Shown one piece after another: positions 36,523 to 45,441 of a stretch of DNA of 64,000 nt. A model generated the notes under the pieces. The model saw only the letters and a program-made list of their open reading frames with translations. It was not told the origin of the DNA and searched no databases. Source of the stretch: CBDIDH01 sp965277595 (GTDB lineage Bacteria > Planctomycetota > Planctomycetia > Isosphaerales > Isosphaeraceae). Position 1 is the first letter of the stretch. Each line of letters begins with the position of its first letter. The translations under genes and the position numbers were made by a program. The stretch is taken from contig CBDIDH010000002.1 of assembly GCA_965277595.1 (NCBI GenBank), positions 2,914,001-2,978,000 on the forward strand, written 5' to 3'.

Positions 36523-38073
36523 TTAGTTTTTGTTGGCGATCGCGCGATCGAGAAGGTTGCGGGTGATCTTCCGGACGCGGTCATCAGGACCGTGGGGGCG
36601 GGTCCAGTGGGTCCAGGGTAGGGTATGACCGGGGGGAGAACTCAAGCCTTGCGACCAGAAGATCGTCGAGGCATTGAAGACGAAGTTGCCTTTCGGGCCT
36701 GGATAAATCGTGGCCGCCCAGCGCTGGGGTGTGTCGCCGCCGACGAGGGCCGTTCCCGCGCCGACGATCTCCAGGCCGGGCAGATCGGCCGGGGGATCGC
36801 CGTGGAATTCCCAGCCGATCAGGCCGGGGATGCGGTCGCCTTTTCGCATGCCGGTCCCCTGAAAGATCCAGTGATCGGGCCGGGTGCAGATCCAGTCTCC
36901 GCCGCCGTTGACCGGCTCGACGTTGCGGGCGCCCATGAGATAACCTTCGTCCGGCCCCCGTTCGGGAAAAGGTCCGTGTTCCTTTTCGCGCTGTTGAGCA
37001 TAGACGTATTGACTGCCATACGGCCCGCCGCGCGACATGATCCGGTTGGCTCGTCCGTCGGTCGATGGCCGCGAGGGGGTTACCCAGCAGACGGCATTGC
37101 CCGAGAGAAAGAGCAGGCTCACGCCCGAATCGCGCAGGGTGATCGCGCTTTCATACTGGCGAATATCCCAGTATTCATCGTGGCCGACGCTGATGAATGC
37201 CTTGCACTTCAAGCCACGATCGGCGCGGATCATGTCGCTATTGCCGCAATAGGTAACGTCGTAACCATGTTCTTCGAGAAAGTAGCTGAGCGGAAATTCG
37301 AAGGGCAAGAACTCACCCGATCCCACCGTGAGCGGGTCGTTCACCACCCCCTGAAACTGCGATTCGCGGCCGTAAGGGCGATCAAAACTGACGTCGGCCC
37401 AGGGGCCTTGAACGCCTTTTGGATGCGTGTAGACGGAATAATGCGTTGGCCAGCGGTTATAGGCTTGCCAGGTGTTGTCCGAGCATTGAACGAGGATATC
37501 CGCGGGCCGGTCGTCGCGGACAATGAAGATGAGGTAACTCTGCCAGGGAGCCGTCGACTCATCGGGCGGAAGCACCGAGAGCCGTCCCAGATAGACGCCG
37601 CTCAACCAGTTTTCCGGTACGGTGAACTTGGTTGTGGCCTTCCACTGGCACTCGTGCAGGTCTCTCGGGCCGGGTTGAGGAACGGCCTGGGCCTGCCCTT
37701 CAAAAGGGCCAAGCGTGGTCAACAGCCGGGCGCCTCGACCGCCGTAATATCCCATTCGAAAGATCTCGATCTGAAACCGGCGCGGGGGATCGGTTGAGAC
37801 GTTGATGTCGAAGGACTCGCCCGCCTTGACGCTTTGTTTTGAGCAATAACCCTCGATCCAGCGACTCCGAAACCCATTCAAGGAATCGAGGCGGACTCGG
37901 GTCAACTGCCAGTCGGTCGCGCCGACTTGGGCATTCTCTCGGGCGATGAGCGTTGCCTCTCGACGCGGTTCCTCGGCCCGAATGCCCGAGTTCGCAAGAA
38001 GGACCAGGAGACAGGCGGTAATCGTGGATCGGACATTCCTTCGACGAACTGTATTCGCGTGCGTGATGTCCAT
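36523..38073 (-). CDS. N,N-dimethylformamidase beta-subunit-like exported protein
   Basis: A 516-residue protein with a signal peptide (TITACLLVLLANSGIRA). GAGG lies seven bases before ATG 38073. The body matches the DMFase large-subunit-like domain seen in many uncharacterised proteins: YCSKQSVKAGESFDINVST, MGYYGGRGARLL, DNTWQAYNRWPTHYSVY, VTYCGNSDM, FISVGHDEYWD, and NFVFNASTIFWSQGL. The amidohydrolase activity is not proven for such distant members. Convergent with the esterase (48-bp gap). Confidence 0.82.
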   Translation of the reverse strand: MDITHANTVRRRNVRSTITACLLVLLANSGIRAEEPRREATLIARENAQVGATDWQLTRVRLDSLNGFRSRWIEGYCSKQSVKAGESFDINVSTDPPRRFQIEIFRMGYYGGRGARLLTTLGPFEGQAQAVPQPGPRDLHECQWKATTKFTVPENWLSGVYLGRLSVLPPDESTAPWQSYLIFIVRDDRPADILVQCSDNTWQAYNRWPTHYSVYTHPKGVQGPWADVSFDRPYGRESQFQGVVNDPLTVGSGEFLPFEFPLSYFLEEHGYDVTYCGNSDMIRADRGLKCKAFISVGHDEYWDIRQYESAITLRDSGVSLLFLSGNAVCWVTPSRPSTDGRANRIMSRGGPYGSQYVYAQQREKEHGPFPERGPDEGYLMGARNVEPVNGGGDWICTRPDHWIFQGTGMRKGDRIPGLIGWEFHGDPPADLPGLEIVGAGTALVGGDTPQRWAATIYPGPKGNFVFNASTIFWSQGLSSPPGHTLPWTHWTRPHGPDDRVRKITRNLLDRAIANKN

Positions 38074-38232
38074 GAATGGCCTCTTTGTCGGTCGTCTCGG
38101 TCGAGCCCGCGTCGTCTTGACTGAGTATCCCCGGTCGCCGGGTCGAACTCAAGGACGCCCGGCTCCCTGGATATCATCGAATCCGGAAACGATGGCGTCT
38201 TTCCAAAATGTCATGCCGTGACATGTCAGGAA

Positions 38233-38335
38233 AATCGCAAAGTCCCGATGACCGATGCCCGATGACCGATGAATTCCGCTTTTTGGCCATTGGTCATCGG
38301 CCATTGGTCATCGAAGAGACTGACTTTGCAATCCT
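38233..38335. repeat. Dispersed palindromic element, copy B
   Basis: Outer arms GCAAAGTC (38237-38244) and GACTTTGC (38322-38329), inner CCGATGACC/GGTCATCGG-type repeats and centre GAATTCCGC; the same plan and orientation as copy A, and the flank TGCAATCCTCCTG is also shared. It lies in the 381-bp divergent gap 38074-38454 between the DMFase-like gene and the GT39-like gene; the rest of that gap shows nothing specific. Confidence 0.8.
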
Positions 38336-38454
38336 CCTGCGTGGCATCTCCCCAGCCTTGACCGCGTCTCGGCACCCGGGATACGATCGCCGGAGCCAAG
38401 CGAGGCCGCGCGGAACCGACGTGGATTCCATGCCTGGAAACGGAGTTCCGCGCC

Positions 38455-40014
38455 ATGAACAAAAAAGAGGCGGACGCGTTTCCGAAGGTTGAGCGCGGTA
38501 GTTGGACGCTCTGGACTCTACTGGCGATCGGCCTCTTGACGCGACTTGCGGGGCTCGGTCAGCCGATTGTCGAGAACTACGTCGGCCGGCAGGTGCCGAC
38601 GGCGATGGTCGCCCGAAACCTCGATCGGGACGGTAATTTTCTCAAGCCCAAGCTCGACGTCGCCCCTCTGCCGAACCTCTTTCTGGTCGAGCCGCCGATC
38701 TTCGCGGGCCTGGTTGTTCTTCTTTGCCGAACCGGTCTGCCGCTTGAAGAGGCCGGGCGGATCGTCTCGGCACTGGGGATCGTATTTGGGGCCTGGGGTT
38801 TGTACGGGTTAACGGCTTGCCGAGACGGGAAAAGCGCGGGCCTGGCGGCGGTGGCGGTCTTCCTGGCCATTCCGGTCACGATCCGGTACGGCCGGGCCTT
38901 TCAGCCCGATGCGCTGATGCTCGGCTGCCTGATCGCGGGCTTGCGATGCTGGGACAGTTTTGAGCGCGTTGGTGGCGTCGGACGACTTGTCGCGGGCGTT
39001 GGCTTGATCGCGACAGGGCTGGCCTTGAAGGTGATCTCGGCGTATGTCTTGATCCCACTGGTCGCGGTTCTGATCCGAGATCGCAAGTCGTGGAAGATCG
39101 CTCTCGTCGCCGCGACCCTGATTCCCGCGGCGCTCTGGTATCTTCATGCCTGGGAGCTGATCCAGGGGGGTCAAGGTTCACGAGCCTCGGCCGATAACGG
39201 CGGGATCTGGCTCGGCCTGCTCTGGCCGAGAGCCTGGCTGAAAATGGAGACCTATCGGAACGTCGTCCGGTTTCTTGGCATCCGGGCCTTCACGCCGATC
39301 GGCCCGCCGCTGGCCCTTCTGGGGTTTCTCAAGTGGCCGAAAGAGGGTGACAGGTTCTGGCGTGTCTGGGGCGTCTCGGCCCTGGCGGGACTGGCCGTGC
39401 TGGCGGCGAAGCTGCATCATGAATACTACTGGCTGGCAGTCGCGCCGGTCGTCGCTGTGGGCCTGGCGAGGGTCTTGACCGAGCTGATCCGTGGAGGCTC
39501 AAAAGGGAAGGCCGCGCTTCTGGGTCTTGGATTTTTCGGTCTGACTGTCTTCTTTTCGATATCCACCTGGAAGACGCCGACGGAGTGGTTGACGCTGCGG
39601 GAGGCATCGGCCGAGGTCCGCGAGATCGTGCCGGTTGACGATTGGGTCGTGGCGCCCGAGGCCCTGCTCTTCGAGGCCGATCGACGCGGCTGTCGGCTCG
39701 AACTCTCGGGCGAGGCGGCCCGGCGAGCGGCGGGCGAGTGGGGAGACGCGCTCAAGGGCGACGACTCCGCCGCGCTCGTGGAATTCTATCGAGGCAAGGG
39801 GGCTCTCTACTTCGCCGACGTCCGCCCCGACCCGATCGATCCGAGGCGTCTGGCCTTGCATCAGGCCATCAAGGGCCGATACAAGGTGCTGGTAGACCGC
39901 CCCGGGGTCTTGATCGCCCGCCTGACTGGAACTGGAAGAGAGGACCCCTCGCATGGCAGAGACCCCGGCCGAAACGCCCGCGATCACGCCACGGAAGGCC
40001 GTCACCGTCCTTGA
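38455..40014 (+). CDS. GT39/ArnT-like polytopic membrane glycosyltransferase
   Basis: A 519-residue protein with 8-10 transmembrane helices. GGAG lies about ten bases before ATG 38455. The N-terminal region WTLLAIGLLTRLAGLGQPIVENYVGRQVPTAMVARNLDRDG resembles the first helix and periplasmic loop of PMT/ArnT-type (GT-C) glycosyltransferases, but the classic D-E motif is replaced by V-E. The helical segment FAGLVVLLCRTGLPLEEAGRIVSAL follows. The C-terminal 150 residues are soluble. It would use a polyprenyl-phosphate-sugar donor on the outer side of the membrane. The final 62 bp overlap panB; the C-terminus after LTGTGRED may be non-conserved. Confidence 0.7.
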   Translation: MNKKEADAFPKVERGSWTLWTLLAIGLLTRLAGLGQPIVENYVGRQVPTAMVARNLDRDGNFLKPKLDVAPLPNLFLVEPPIFAGLVVLLCRTGLPLEEAGRIVSALGIVFGAWGLYGLTACRDGKSAGLAAVAVFLAIPVTIRYGRAFQPDALMLGCLIAGLRCWDSFERVGGVGRLVAGVGLIATGLALKVISAYVLIPLVAVLIRDRKSWKIALVAATLIPAALWYLHAWELIQGGQGSRASADNGGIWLGLLWPRAWLKMETYRNVVRFLGIRAFTPIGPPLALLGFLKWPKEGDRFWRVWGVSALAGLAVLAAKLHHEYYWLAVAPVVAVGLARVLTELIRGGSKGKAALLGLGFFGLTVFFSISTWKTPTEWLTLREASAEVREIVPVDDWVVAPEALLFEADRRGCRLELSGEAARRAAGEWGDALKGDDSAALVEFYRGKGALYFADVRPDPIDPRRLALHQAIKGRYKVLVDRPGVLIARLTGTGREDPSHGRDPGRNARDHATEGRHRP

Positions 40015-40780
40015 TTTCGCGCGATGGAAGACGCAAGCGAGGAAGATCAGCGTTCTGACCGCGTATGATTATACGATGGCCCGACTGCTCGACGCGGCGG
40101 GGGTTGATTGCCTGCTCGTCGGCGATACCCTGGGCATGGTCGTTCAGGGGCGCGAGACGACCTTGCATGTCACGCTCGACCAGATGATTTATCATATCGA
40201 GATGGTCGCCCGAGCCAGCGCGCGGGCGCTGGTCGTCGGCGATTTGCCGTTTGGAAGTTATGAAATCTCGGTACAAAAGGCCGTGGAATCGGCCGTCCGG
40301 GTCATGAAGGAGACGCGGTGCCAGGCCGTGAAGCTGGAAGGGGGCCGACGCGCCTCGGCGGCGATCCGGGCGATTGTCGAGGCGGGGGTGCCGGTCATGG
40401 GCCATGTCGGCCTGACCCCGCAATCGGTCCACAAGCTCGGCGGGTACAAGGTTCAGCGCGATGCTGACTTCCTTCTCGACGAGGCTCGCGCCGTGACCGA
40501 CGCCGGGGCCTTCGCCGTCGTTCTCGAATGCGTTCCGGCCGAGGTCGCATCGACGATCACCGCCGCCTTGCCGATTCCCACGATCGGTATCGGCGCTGGT
40601 CGCGGGTGCGATGGCCAGGTGCTCGTCACGCCTGATTTGCTCGGCCTTTTCGAGGGGTTTCGCCCCAAATTCGTGCGACGCTACGCCGACCTCGCCAGCT
40701 TGATTCGCGAGGCCGCGGCGACTTATGTTCGCGATGTCGGCTCGGGGAATTATCCGGGAGACGATGAGAGTTTTCGGTAA
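39953..40780 (+). CDS. panB: 3-methyl-2-oxobutanoate hydroxymethyltransferase (ketopantoate hydroxymethyltransferase)
   Basis: A 275-residue protein that makes ketopantoate from 2-oxoisovalerate and 5,10-methylene-THF, the first step of pantothenate synthesis. ATG 39953 has AGAGG ten bases upstream. Motifs: ISVLTAYDYTMARLLDAAGVDCLLVGDTLGMV (metal-binding Asp), HVTLDQMIYH, VKLEGG, GHVGLTPQSVHKLGG, VLECVP and TIGIGAGRGCDGQVLV with the conserved IGIGAG. A (beta/alpha)8 enzyme, intact. It overlaps the end of the GT39-like gene by 62 bp; no panC neighbour is in view. Confidence 0.95.
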   Translation: MAETPAETPAITPRKAVTVLDFARWKTQARKISVLTAYDYTMARLLDAAGVDCLLVGDTLGMVVQGRETTLHVTLDQMIYHIEMVARASARALVVGDLPFGSYEISVQKAVESAVRVMKETRCQAVKLEGGRRASAAIRAIVEAGVPVMGHVGLTPQSVHKLGGYKVQRDADFLLDEARAVTDAGAFAVVLECVPAEVASTITAALPIPTIGIGAGRGCDGQVLVTPDLLGLFEGFRPKFVRRYADLASLIREAAATYVRDVGSGNYPGDDESFR

Positions 40781-40809
40781 GGAAGAGGTCGTGAAGGTTA
40801 TCTCGGTTG

Positions 40810-40895
40810 GGCAATTTGATGACCAATGACCGAGGACCGAGGACCGAATCAATCCTGGATTTCGGTCCTCGGTCCTCGGTCATCGTGACTTTGCC
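40810..40895. repeat. Dispersed palindromic element, copy D, with 23-bp perfect stem
   Basis: A perfect 23-bp inverted repeat (40826-40848 and 40861-40883) around a 12-base loop, built from CCGAGGA heptamers and flanked by GGCAA/TTGCC. It has the plan of the other copies, but with CGAGGA in place of CGATGA. It is in the convergent gap between panB and the FeeM-like gene, where it could also terminate transcription from both sides. Confidence 0.8.
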
Positions 40896-40899
40896 AGGC

Positions 40900-41763
40900 T
40901 CACGCATCGTCGGCTGATTCGAGCCAGCGGGGAGGGCTGCCGAGCAGCGCGACCGAGCGAAGGACTTCCTCGACGATCGGCTGACCGCCGAGATTTGCCC
41001 GATCGGCGAAGACGCGGGCGTGGTCGGGACTGCGCGGGGGTGGGGCGAGAATGGAGTCGGCAATCGGCTCGGCGAAGAACTGGTCGTGCTTGCCGGGGAC
41101 GTTCGCAAGCAAGGTATTGGGATCAAAATAGTAGGCCTCGGCGGGGTGGTCGTTGACCGACGGATAGGACTGTCGCGAGCCGACCTGAATGGCGCCCATG
41201 ACCTTCCGGTAAAAACCGGCATGGCGGGGGTTCACGGTCAAGGCCCAGGTATCGCCCCCCTGGCGAAGATGGTACTGGAGCATGAACCGGATCAGGGCCA
41301 TGAAGACCGGGAGAAACTCGCGCGGGGACAGGTCGCGATCGGCGAGACTGGTGACCTCGCCGAGTCGTCGCCCCTCGCGGCGGAGCGAGTCGACCTCGGG
41401 AGCAAAAATCGATTCCATCGGCAGGCCGAGAAGCCGGGTATCGGCGACGAGCGAGAAGGTGGCGACGATGCGGGCGCCGTCTTTGGCCACGAAGGTGGTT
41501 GTGCTCGGAAGGATGTGAAACGGGGTGAACCGGCAAAGGGGGGCGTCGGGACTATCGTAGCCGCGAGTCTGATAATTGATGGCGAGCAAGGCGAAGGCTT
41601 GCTCATAATCCGAACTGTTCCGGGCCATCCCAACCTCGATCGGTCGACCGGGGATCGCAACGGTGATGGACCGGGGGGTCAGGTCGACGCCGGGAAGAAT
41701 CGAAGCGCGAACGGTCTCGCTGTCGGACGCGTCAAGCGCCCGGGCAACCGGGGAATCTGTCAT
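40900..41763 (-). CDS. FeeM-like N-acyl amino acid synthase (GNAT-fold)
   Basis: A 287-residue protein. ATG 41763 (MTDSPVARALD) is a best guess; an in-frame ATG exists at 41844, and neither has a strong ribosome site. The core reads like FeeM-type GNAT enzymes: SDYEQAFALLAINYQTRGYDSPD, CRFTPFHILPSTTTFVAKDGARIVATFSLVADTRLLGLPME, and LRREGRRLGEVTSLADR, then NPRHAGFYRKVMGAI. Members join long-chain acyl groups to amino acids, taking the acyl chain from acyl-ACP. The substrate here is unknown. Confidence 0.72.
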   Translation of the reverse strand: MTDSPVARALDASDSETVRASILPGVDLTPRSITVAIPGRPIEVGMARNSSDYEQAFALLAINYQTRGYDSPDAPLCRFTPFHILPSTTTFVAKDGARIVATFSLVADTRLLGLPMESIFAPEVDSLRREGRRLGEVTSLADRDLSPREFLPVFMALIRFMLQYHLRQGGDTWALTVNPRHAGFYRKVMGAIQVGSRQSYPSVNDHPAEAYYFDPNTLLANVPGKHDQFFAEPIADSILAPPPRSPDHARVFADRANLGGQPIVEEVLRSVALLGSPPRWLESADDA

Positions 41764-42044
41764 CGTATTGGAGCCGCTTTCGAGGGGAGCGCTTTTCTTG
41801 CGCGGGGAGGCCGACGGCCGTCGTCGGCATCCGTCCCGGAGCATGGTGGGCGTTCTTGAGATCAGGCTCGCGGAAGGACTTGATCAGAGCCAAAACGTTT
41901 CGACCGGCCTGGTCGGTCTCGGGTCTCTTGATTCCGCGGCGTCTTCCGCCCACACCCGAAGCCTAGGCCCGAGCCGAACGGTGGTCAAACCTGTTCGTGA
42001 CCGGGGTGATGATCAGAAACCCCCAGAGCCGTCGGCCGCGATCC

Positions 42045-42527
42045 TCAGCGCGTTGAGGGGGTCTTCGGGCCAGGGTCGCGGGGCGACGGGGGCAAAGTCG
42101 CGGGGCCGTCAATAATCGCGGTGAAAAGGCGGACGGGGCAGCGTGTCGAAAAGGAGAGGCGGACCAGCGATTTCTTCTGTCGGCCGGGCTGAACGGCGAC
42201 AATCTCGGCCTCGACGCTCTCAATGGTCGTCGGGCCGCCGAGGCTGAAAAAGAGGGGGCAATCGCGGGGCGGAAGGCGGTCAACTTCCACCGCGGCGCCG
42301 AACTCGCCGACGTCGAGAAGTCGGGCCTCGGCCTCGTGGAAATCGCCTTCGGCCCACCAGCCGATCCAGCCGCGCGGATCAAGAGCCGTGAACCGAGGCA
42401 CGGCGCGACGCTCGGTCGGTCCCGTGGGCCGGAGCGCCGACGGAAACGTGCGATCAAGGCCCTTGCGGGGCCGTTCGAACGCGGTCAAGGGTTCGGTTCT
42501 TTCCCGCCCCTCATACTCTTCGGACAT
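42045..42527 (-). CDS. PilZ-like domain protein
   Basis: A 160-residue protein with GAGG about nine bases before ATG 42527. The centre resembles a PilZ beta-barrel: ERRAVPRF (R-R-x-x-x-R, residues 40-45) and DVGEFGAAVEV (D/N-x-S-x-x-G position, with Gly replacing Ser), then a strand pattern through VEAEIVAVQPGRQKKSLVRLSF. The first and last 30 residues are Pro-rich and disordered-looking. If PilZ, it would bind cyclic di-GMP, but the second motif is imperfect. No fused effector domain. Confidence 0.55.
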   Translation of the reverse strand: MSEEYEGRERTEPLTAFERPRKGLDRTFPSALRPTGPTERRAVPRFTALDPRGWIGWWAEGDFHEAEARLLDVGEFGAAVEVDRLPPRDCPLFFSLGGPTTIESVEAEIVAVQPGRQKKSLVRLSFSTRCPVRLFTAIIDGPATLPPSPRDPGPKTPSTR

Positions 42528-42614
42528 CCGCCAGTCCTCGCAAATCGCCTGTACGACGTCGTACCCGACGAAATCATCGTAGCCCCGAGCTAATCGGCTG
42601 CCATCCTTGCTCCT

Positions 42615-43808
42615 TTAGATTTTATCGAGGTTGTTGCCTTCTGGCGACATCGGGGCGTGTGACAGCCTGGCTTCGCGGCGTAGATCGGCCACGACTTGCC
42701 AGAAAAGTCCAAGAGCCAGCCACATGTGACAACCGACCCCCCGCGCGTCGGGTCGCGCCGTGACAATCAACGACGCCGCGGCCGTGACGGCAAGCAGCAA
42801 GGGGCGTTGATTGAGAAAGAGCGCCGCGGGAAGCATCCAGAGAAAGTAATGGTTCCAGCAGATCGGCGTGGCCGCGAGCATGAAAATCGAGGTCAAGGCA
42901 AAGATCGCCAGCCACCCTCGGCCCGGTTCAACCCGCTCCGCCTGACCGACCGAAATCAGCCAGCCCACGGCCAGGATCACCAAAATCAGCCACCAGGTCA
43001 TCCAGATCCAGTTCAAGGGAAGACGCGTCAGCGAGATCGAGGTCCAGTCGCGCTTGCTCGACGGCGGAAGATCGCCGAAGGTTCGCGCCAGAACAATCGG
43101 CAGGCTCTCGTTGTTGGGCCGGAGATCGGTCCCGCGATCGACGAGATGCCACGGTTTTTCACGACGGCTGACCCAGTCCGCCTGCGCCCGGACCTCCGCC
43201 AGGGCGGGGCGCCAGCCGACCGCCGCGACGACCAGCGTCAGGCCAAGGACAACCGTCAAGGCCATGCCCCCAAGCACGTCACCCGATCGCCTGCGGGCAA
43301 GCATCGTTCCCCAGTGCGCGATCGGCAAAATTTTGATCAGCCCGGCCATTCCCACGAGGCTGGCGCCGGTCAGGCCACGCCCCTGCTTCGCGGCGAGCAG
43401 ACCCGCCGAGACCAGGAAAATGTTGATCGGGTCACTCTGGCCGAGAATCAGGGCATCAACAAAAAAAGGCGTCACCAGCAGCCAGGGCAAGACTTGCCGG
43501 ATCGGCCGGACATGGCAGAGTTTCCGCAAAATTCCCGGCAAGGCGATCACGGCGGCGATCGAGAGGGTCGCCCAGACGGCGACGGCCACGCCGAGCGGCA
43601 GGCTCGACAGCGGCGCGAGCAGGACGTGAAAGGTGATCGGATACCTTGGCTGCGCCCGAACGTGCAAGGCGCCGGTCGTCCAGAGCAACCGCGCCGCTCC
43701 ATAGGGATATTTGAAGTCGCTTCCTCGATTCGCGCCGCGATGGACGATGTAACCGAGAAAGGGCAGGGCGATCAGGGCGAGGGCCAGCGTCCTCCTTCTG
43801 TTTTTCAT
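42615..43808 (-). CDS. GT87-like (DUF2029) polytopic membrane glycosyltransferase
   Basis: A 397-residue protein with about nine transmembrane helices. The start RGANRGSDFKYPYGAARLLW, with an Asp in the first extracytoplasmic loop, resembles GT87 mannosyltransferases that use polyprenyl-phosphate-mannose. Further family-like parts: YPITFHVLLAPLSSLPLGVAVAVW, LILGQSDPINIFLVSAGLLAAKQGR (Q-x-D/N), GMAGLIKILPIAHW, and WNHYFLWMLPA. It lies head-to-head with the acyltransferase gene, across a 310-bp gap, at the left edge of the envelope-glycan cluster. Confidence 0.78.
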   Translation of the reverse strand: MKNRRRTLALALIALPFLGYIVHRGANRGSDFKYPYGAARLLWTTGALHVRAQPRYPITFHVLLAPLSSLPLGVAVAVWATLSIAAVIALPGILRKLCHVRPIRQVLPWLLVTPFFVDALILGQSDPINIFLVSAGLLAAKQGRGLTGASLVGMAGLIKILPIAHWGTMLARRRSGDVLGGMALTVVLGLTLVVAAVGWRPALAEVRAQADWVSRREKPWHLVDRGTDLRPNNESLPIVLARTFGDLPPSSKRDWTSISLTRLPLNWIWMTWWLILVILAVGWLISVGQAERVEPGRGWLAIFALTSIFMLAATPICWNHYFLWMLPAALFLNQRPLLLAVTAAASLIVTARPDARGVGCHMWLALGLFWQVVADLRREARLSHAPMSPEGNNLDKI

Positions 43809-44118
43809 ACCGATCCGGTCTTCATCCTCGCGCCCTTTCCAGGCCCTTCAACTCGTCTCTGCCCGGATTCTTGCCAGAAATGCGTTGCGGCGGCAAGGCG
43901 ACCACGCCGGACCCTTGGATTTCGAAGGCAGCCAATGGCCGATCGCCGGAACGCCTTCCCTCCCTGGAAATGATCTGGTCGGGGCGTCGGTTCGTTCTCA
44001 AGAACCGCGCGTTTTTTTGATGGAAAGGCGAGCGCAGAAGCTGGGGACGACCAATCGGCTCGCTCGCGGTATAGTCCGCGAACGCGAGGGAACCAGAAGA
44101 TCAGGGAGGATCGGCGGC
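43809..44118. other. 310-bp divergent intergenic region, envelope-glycan cluster
   Basis: Between GT87-like and acyltransferase genes. A TATAGT hexamer (44070-44075) inside a CGCGG-TATAG-TCCGCG inverted repeat might be a -10 element, without a convincing -35. Nothing else was recognised. Confidence 0.3.
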
Positions 44119-45441
44119 GTGGATGCCGAAACCAAAAGGCCCAAAACCCGGCTTGCCTTTCTTGACGGCCTTCGGGGCCTGGCGGCGCTCTATGTGGTGC
44201 TGCATCATGCCTCGCTTCAGGTCCCTTCGGCCGAGCTTTCGGGCATCCCCGCCGTGGCGAGGTTTGTCTTGAGGCACGGACATTACGCCGTGCCGGTCTT
44301 CATCACGCTCTCGGGCTATAGCCTGATGCTCGGCCTTCTGGCCAACCCGGAAGGGAGCCTGGCCTCGTACTTCGGAAGGCGAGCCAGACGGATCATTCCG
44401 CCCTATTATGGAGCGCTGGGGTTCTGCTGGCTGCTCGCGGCATTGAGTCCCGAGATGCGTCGGCCGATGTCGACCCCCTGGGATCGCGCCTTGCCGATCT
44501 ACACGCCGGGCGTGATCGTCTCGCACCTCGCCTTGATCCAGAACCTCAAATTGGAGTGGATGTATCGGGTCGCGCCCCCGTTCTGGACGCTGGCGACCGA
44601 GTGGCAAATTTACGGGATTTTTCCCGGCCTGGTTGTGGTCTGGAAGCGCTGGGGAATCGTGAACGCGGTTGTTCTGGGGTTTTCGATCGGCTCGGCCTGG
44701 GCCTGGCTGTCGATCCCGCTTGGCAACCCGGCCCTGCGCGAGCTTTGCCCCTGGTACGTCGGCCTCTTCGCGCTGGGAATGGCCGCGGCCGACCCGCCGG
44801 AATGGGCCGGGATCTCGTCGAGAACGATTCTGGCGATCGCGCCGGCGATGTGGTTCGAGGTCCTTTCGATCCGAGCTTGCGGCGGCGGATACCTCGTCGC
44901 GACGGATGTTTTGACCGGCGTCTTGACGGCTCGCCTGATCTTTCGATGTGCCCGAGCTTCGAAACAGCGCGTGTCGACCCCCGGCCTGCCGCTCCTGGAA
45001 TCGCGACCGGCGGTCTGGCTGGGAACCTTTTCGTATAGTCTTTATCTGATCCATTATCCAATCCTGGCTCTGGCAAACCTGAAACTTCGCGAGGCGGGCG
45101 TCGGGGCGAATCCTCGGCTCGTTGGCTTGCTCTTGATCGGCGTGCCGGTCTGTCTTGGCGTGTCCTGGGTCTTTGCGCGAATCGTGGAACCGAGGCGATG
45201 CGGACTTCCGTCGGGATCACCGGGGAATCGCGGTCTCTCCGTTTTTCATGACCAATGTCCGATGACCGATGGTCAAAAGGCGGAATTTTCTCGGTCACTG
45301 GTCATCGGTCATCGGCACTCCGCAATTCTCCCGTTCGGATCGGTCTTGGAAAAGAGGAAGGGGGCGGGTAAGATCCCGCTTGAGCCACCGCCACGACCCC
45401 GGACGACCGCGACCGGGGCACCGTCATGGAGGACGGGATGA
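44119..45441 (+). CDS. Acyltransferase 3 family membrane protein (O-acetyltransferase-like)
   Basis: A 440-residue protein from GTG 44119, nine bases after GGAGG. The family hallmark appears at once: LAFLDGLRGLAALYVVLHHA, with the catalytic-type His pair. The polytopic body has FITLSGYSLMLGLL, YFGRRARRIIPPYYGALGFCWLLAALSP (R-R-x-x-R-I-x-P), PFWTLATEWQIYGIFP, and a final helix set ending FSYSLYLIHYPILALANL. It would transfer acetyl or another acyl group to an exported sugar. The last about 70 residues are not family-like: they are encoded by palindromic element C and the upstream region of the next gene, with which it overlaps by four bases. Confidence 0.82.
   Translation: MDAETKRPKTRLAFLDGLRGLAALYVVLHHASLQVPSAELSGIPAVARFVLRHGHYAVPVFITLSGYSLMLGLLANPEGSLASYFGRRARRIIPPYYGALGFCWLLAALSPEMRRPMSTPWDRALPIYTPGVIVSHLALIQNLKLEWMYRVAPPFWTLATEWQIYGIFPGLVVVWKRWGIVNAVVLGFSIGSAWAWLSIPLGNPALRELCPWYVGLFALGMAAADPPEWAGISSRTILAIAPAMWFEVLSIRACGGGYLVATDVLTGVLTARLIFRCARASKQRVSTPGLPLLESRPAVWLGTFSYSLYLIHYPILALANLKLREAGVGANPRLVGLLLIGVPVCLGVSWVFARIVEPRRCGLPSGSPGNRGLSVFHDQCPMTDGQKAEFSRSLVIGHRHSAILPFGSVLEKRKGAGKIPLEPPPRPRTTATGAPSWRTG
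45225..45328. repeat. Dispersed palindromic element, copy C (inverted, inside a coding end)
   Basis: Outer arms GAATCGCGG (45225-45233) and CCGCAATTC (45320-45328) with one mismatch; inner ATGACCAATGTCCGATGACCG and its TCATCGG counterpart. The central GGCGGAATT is the reverse complement of the AATTCCGCC centre of copies A and B, so this copy is inverted. It lies within the reading frame of the acyltransferase gene. Confidence 0.75.
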
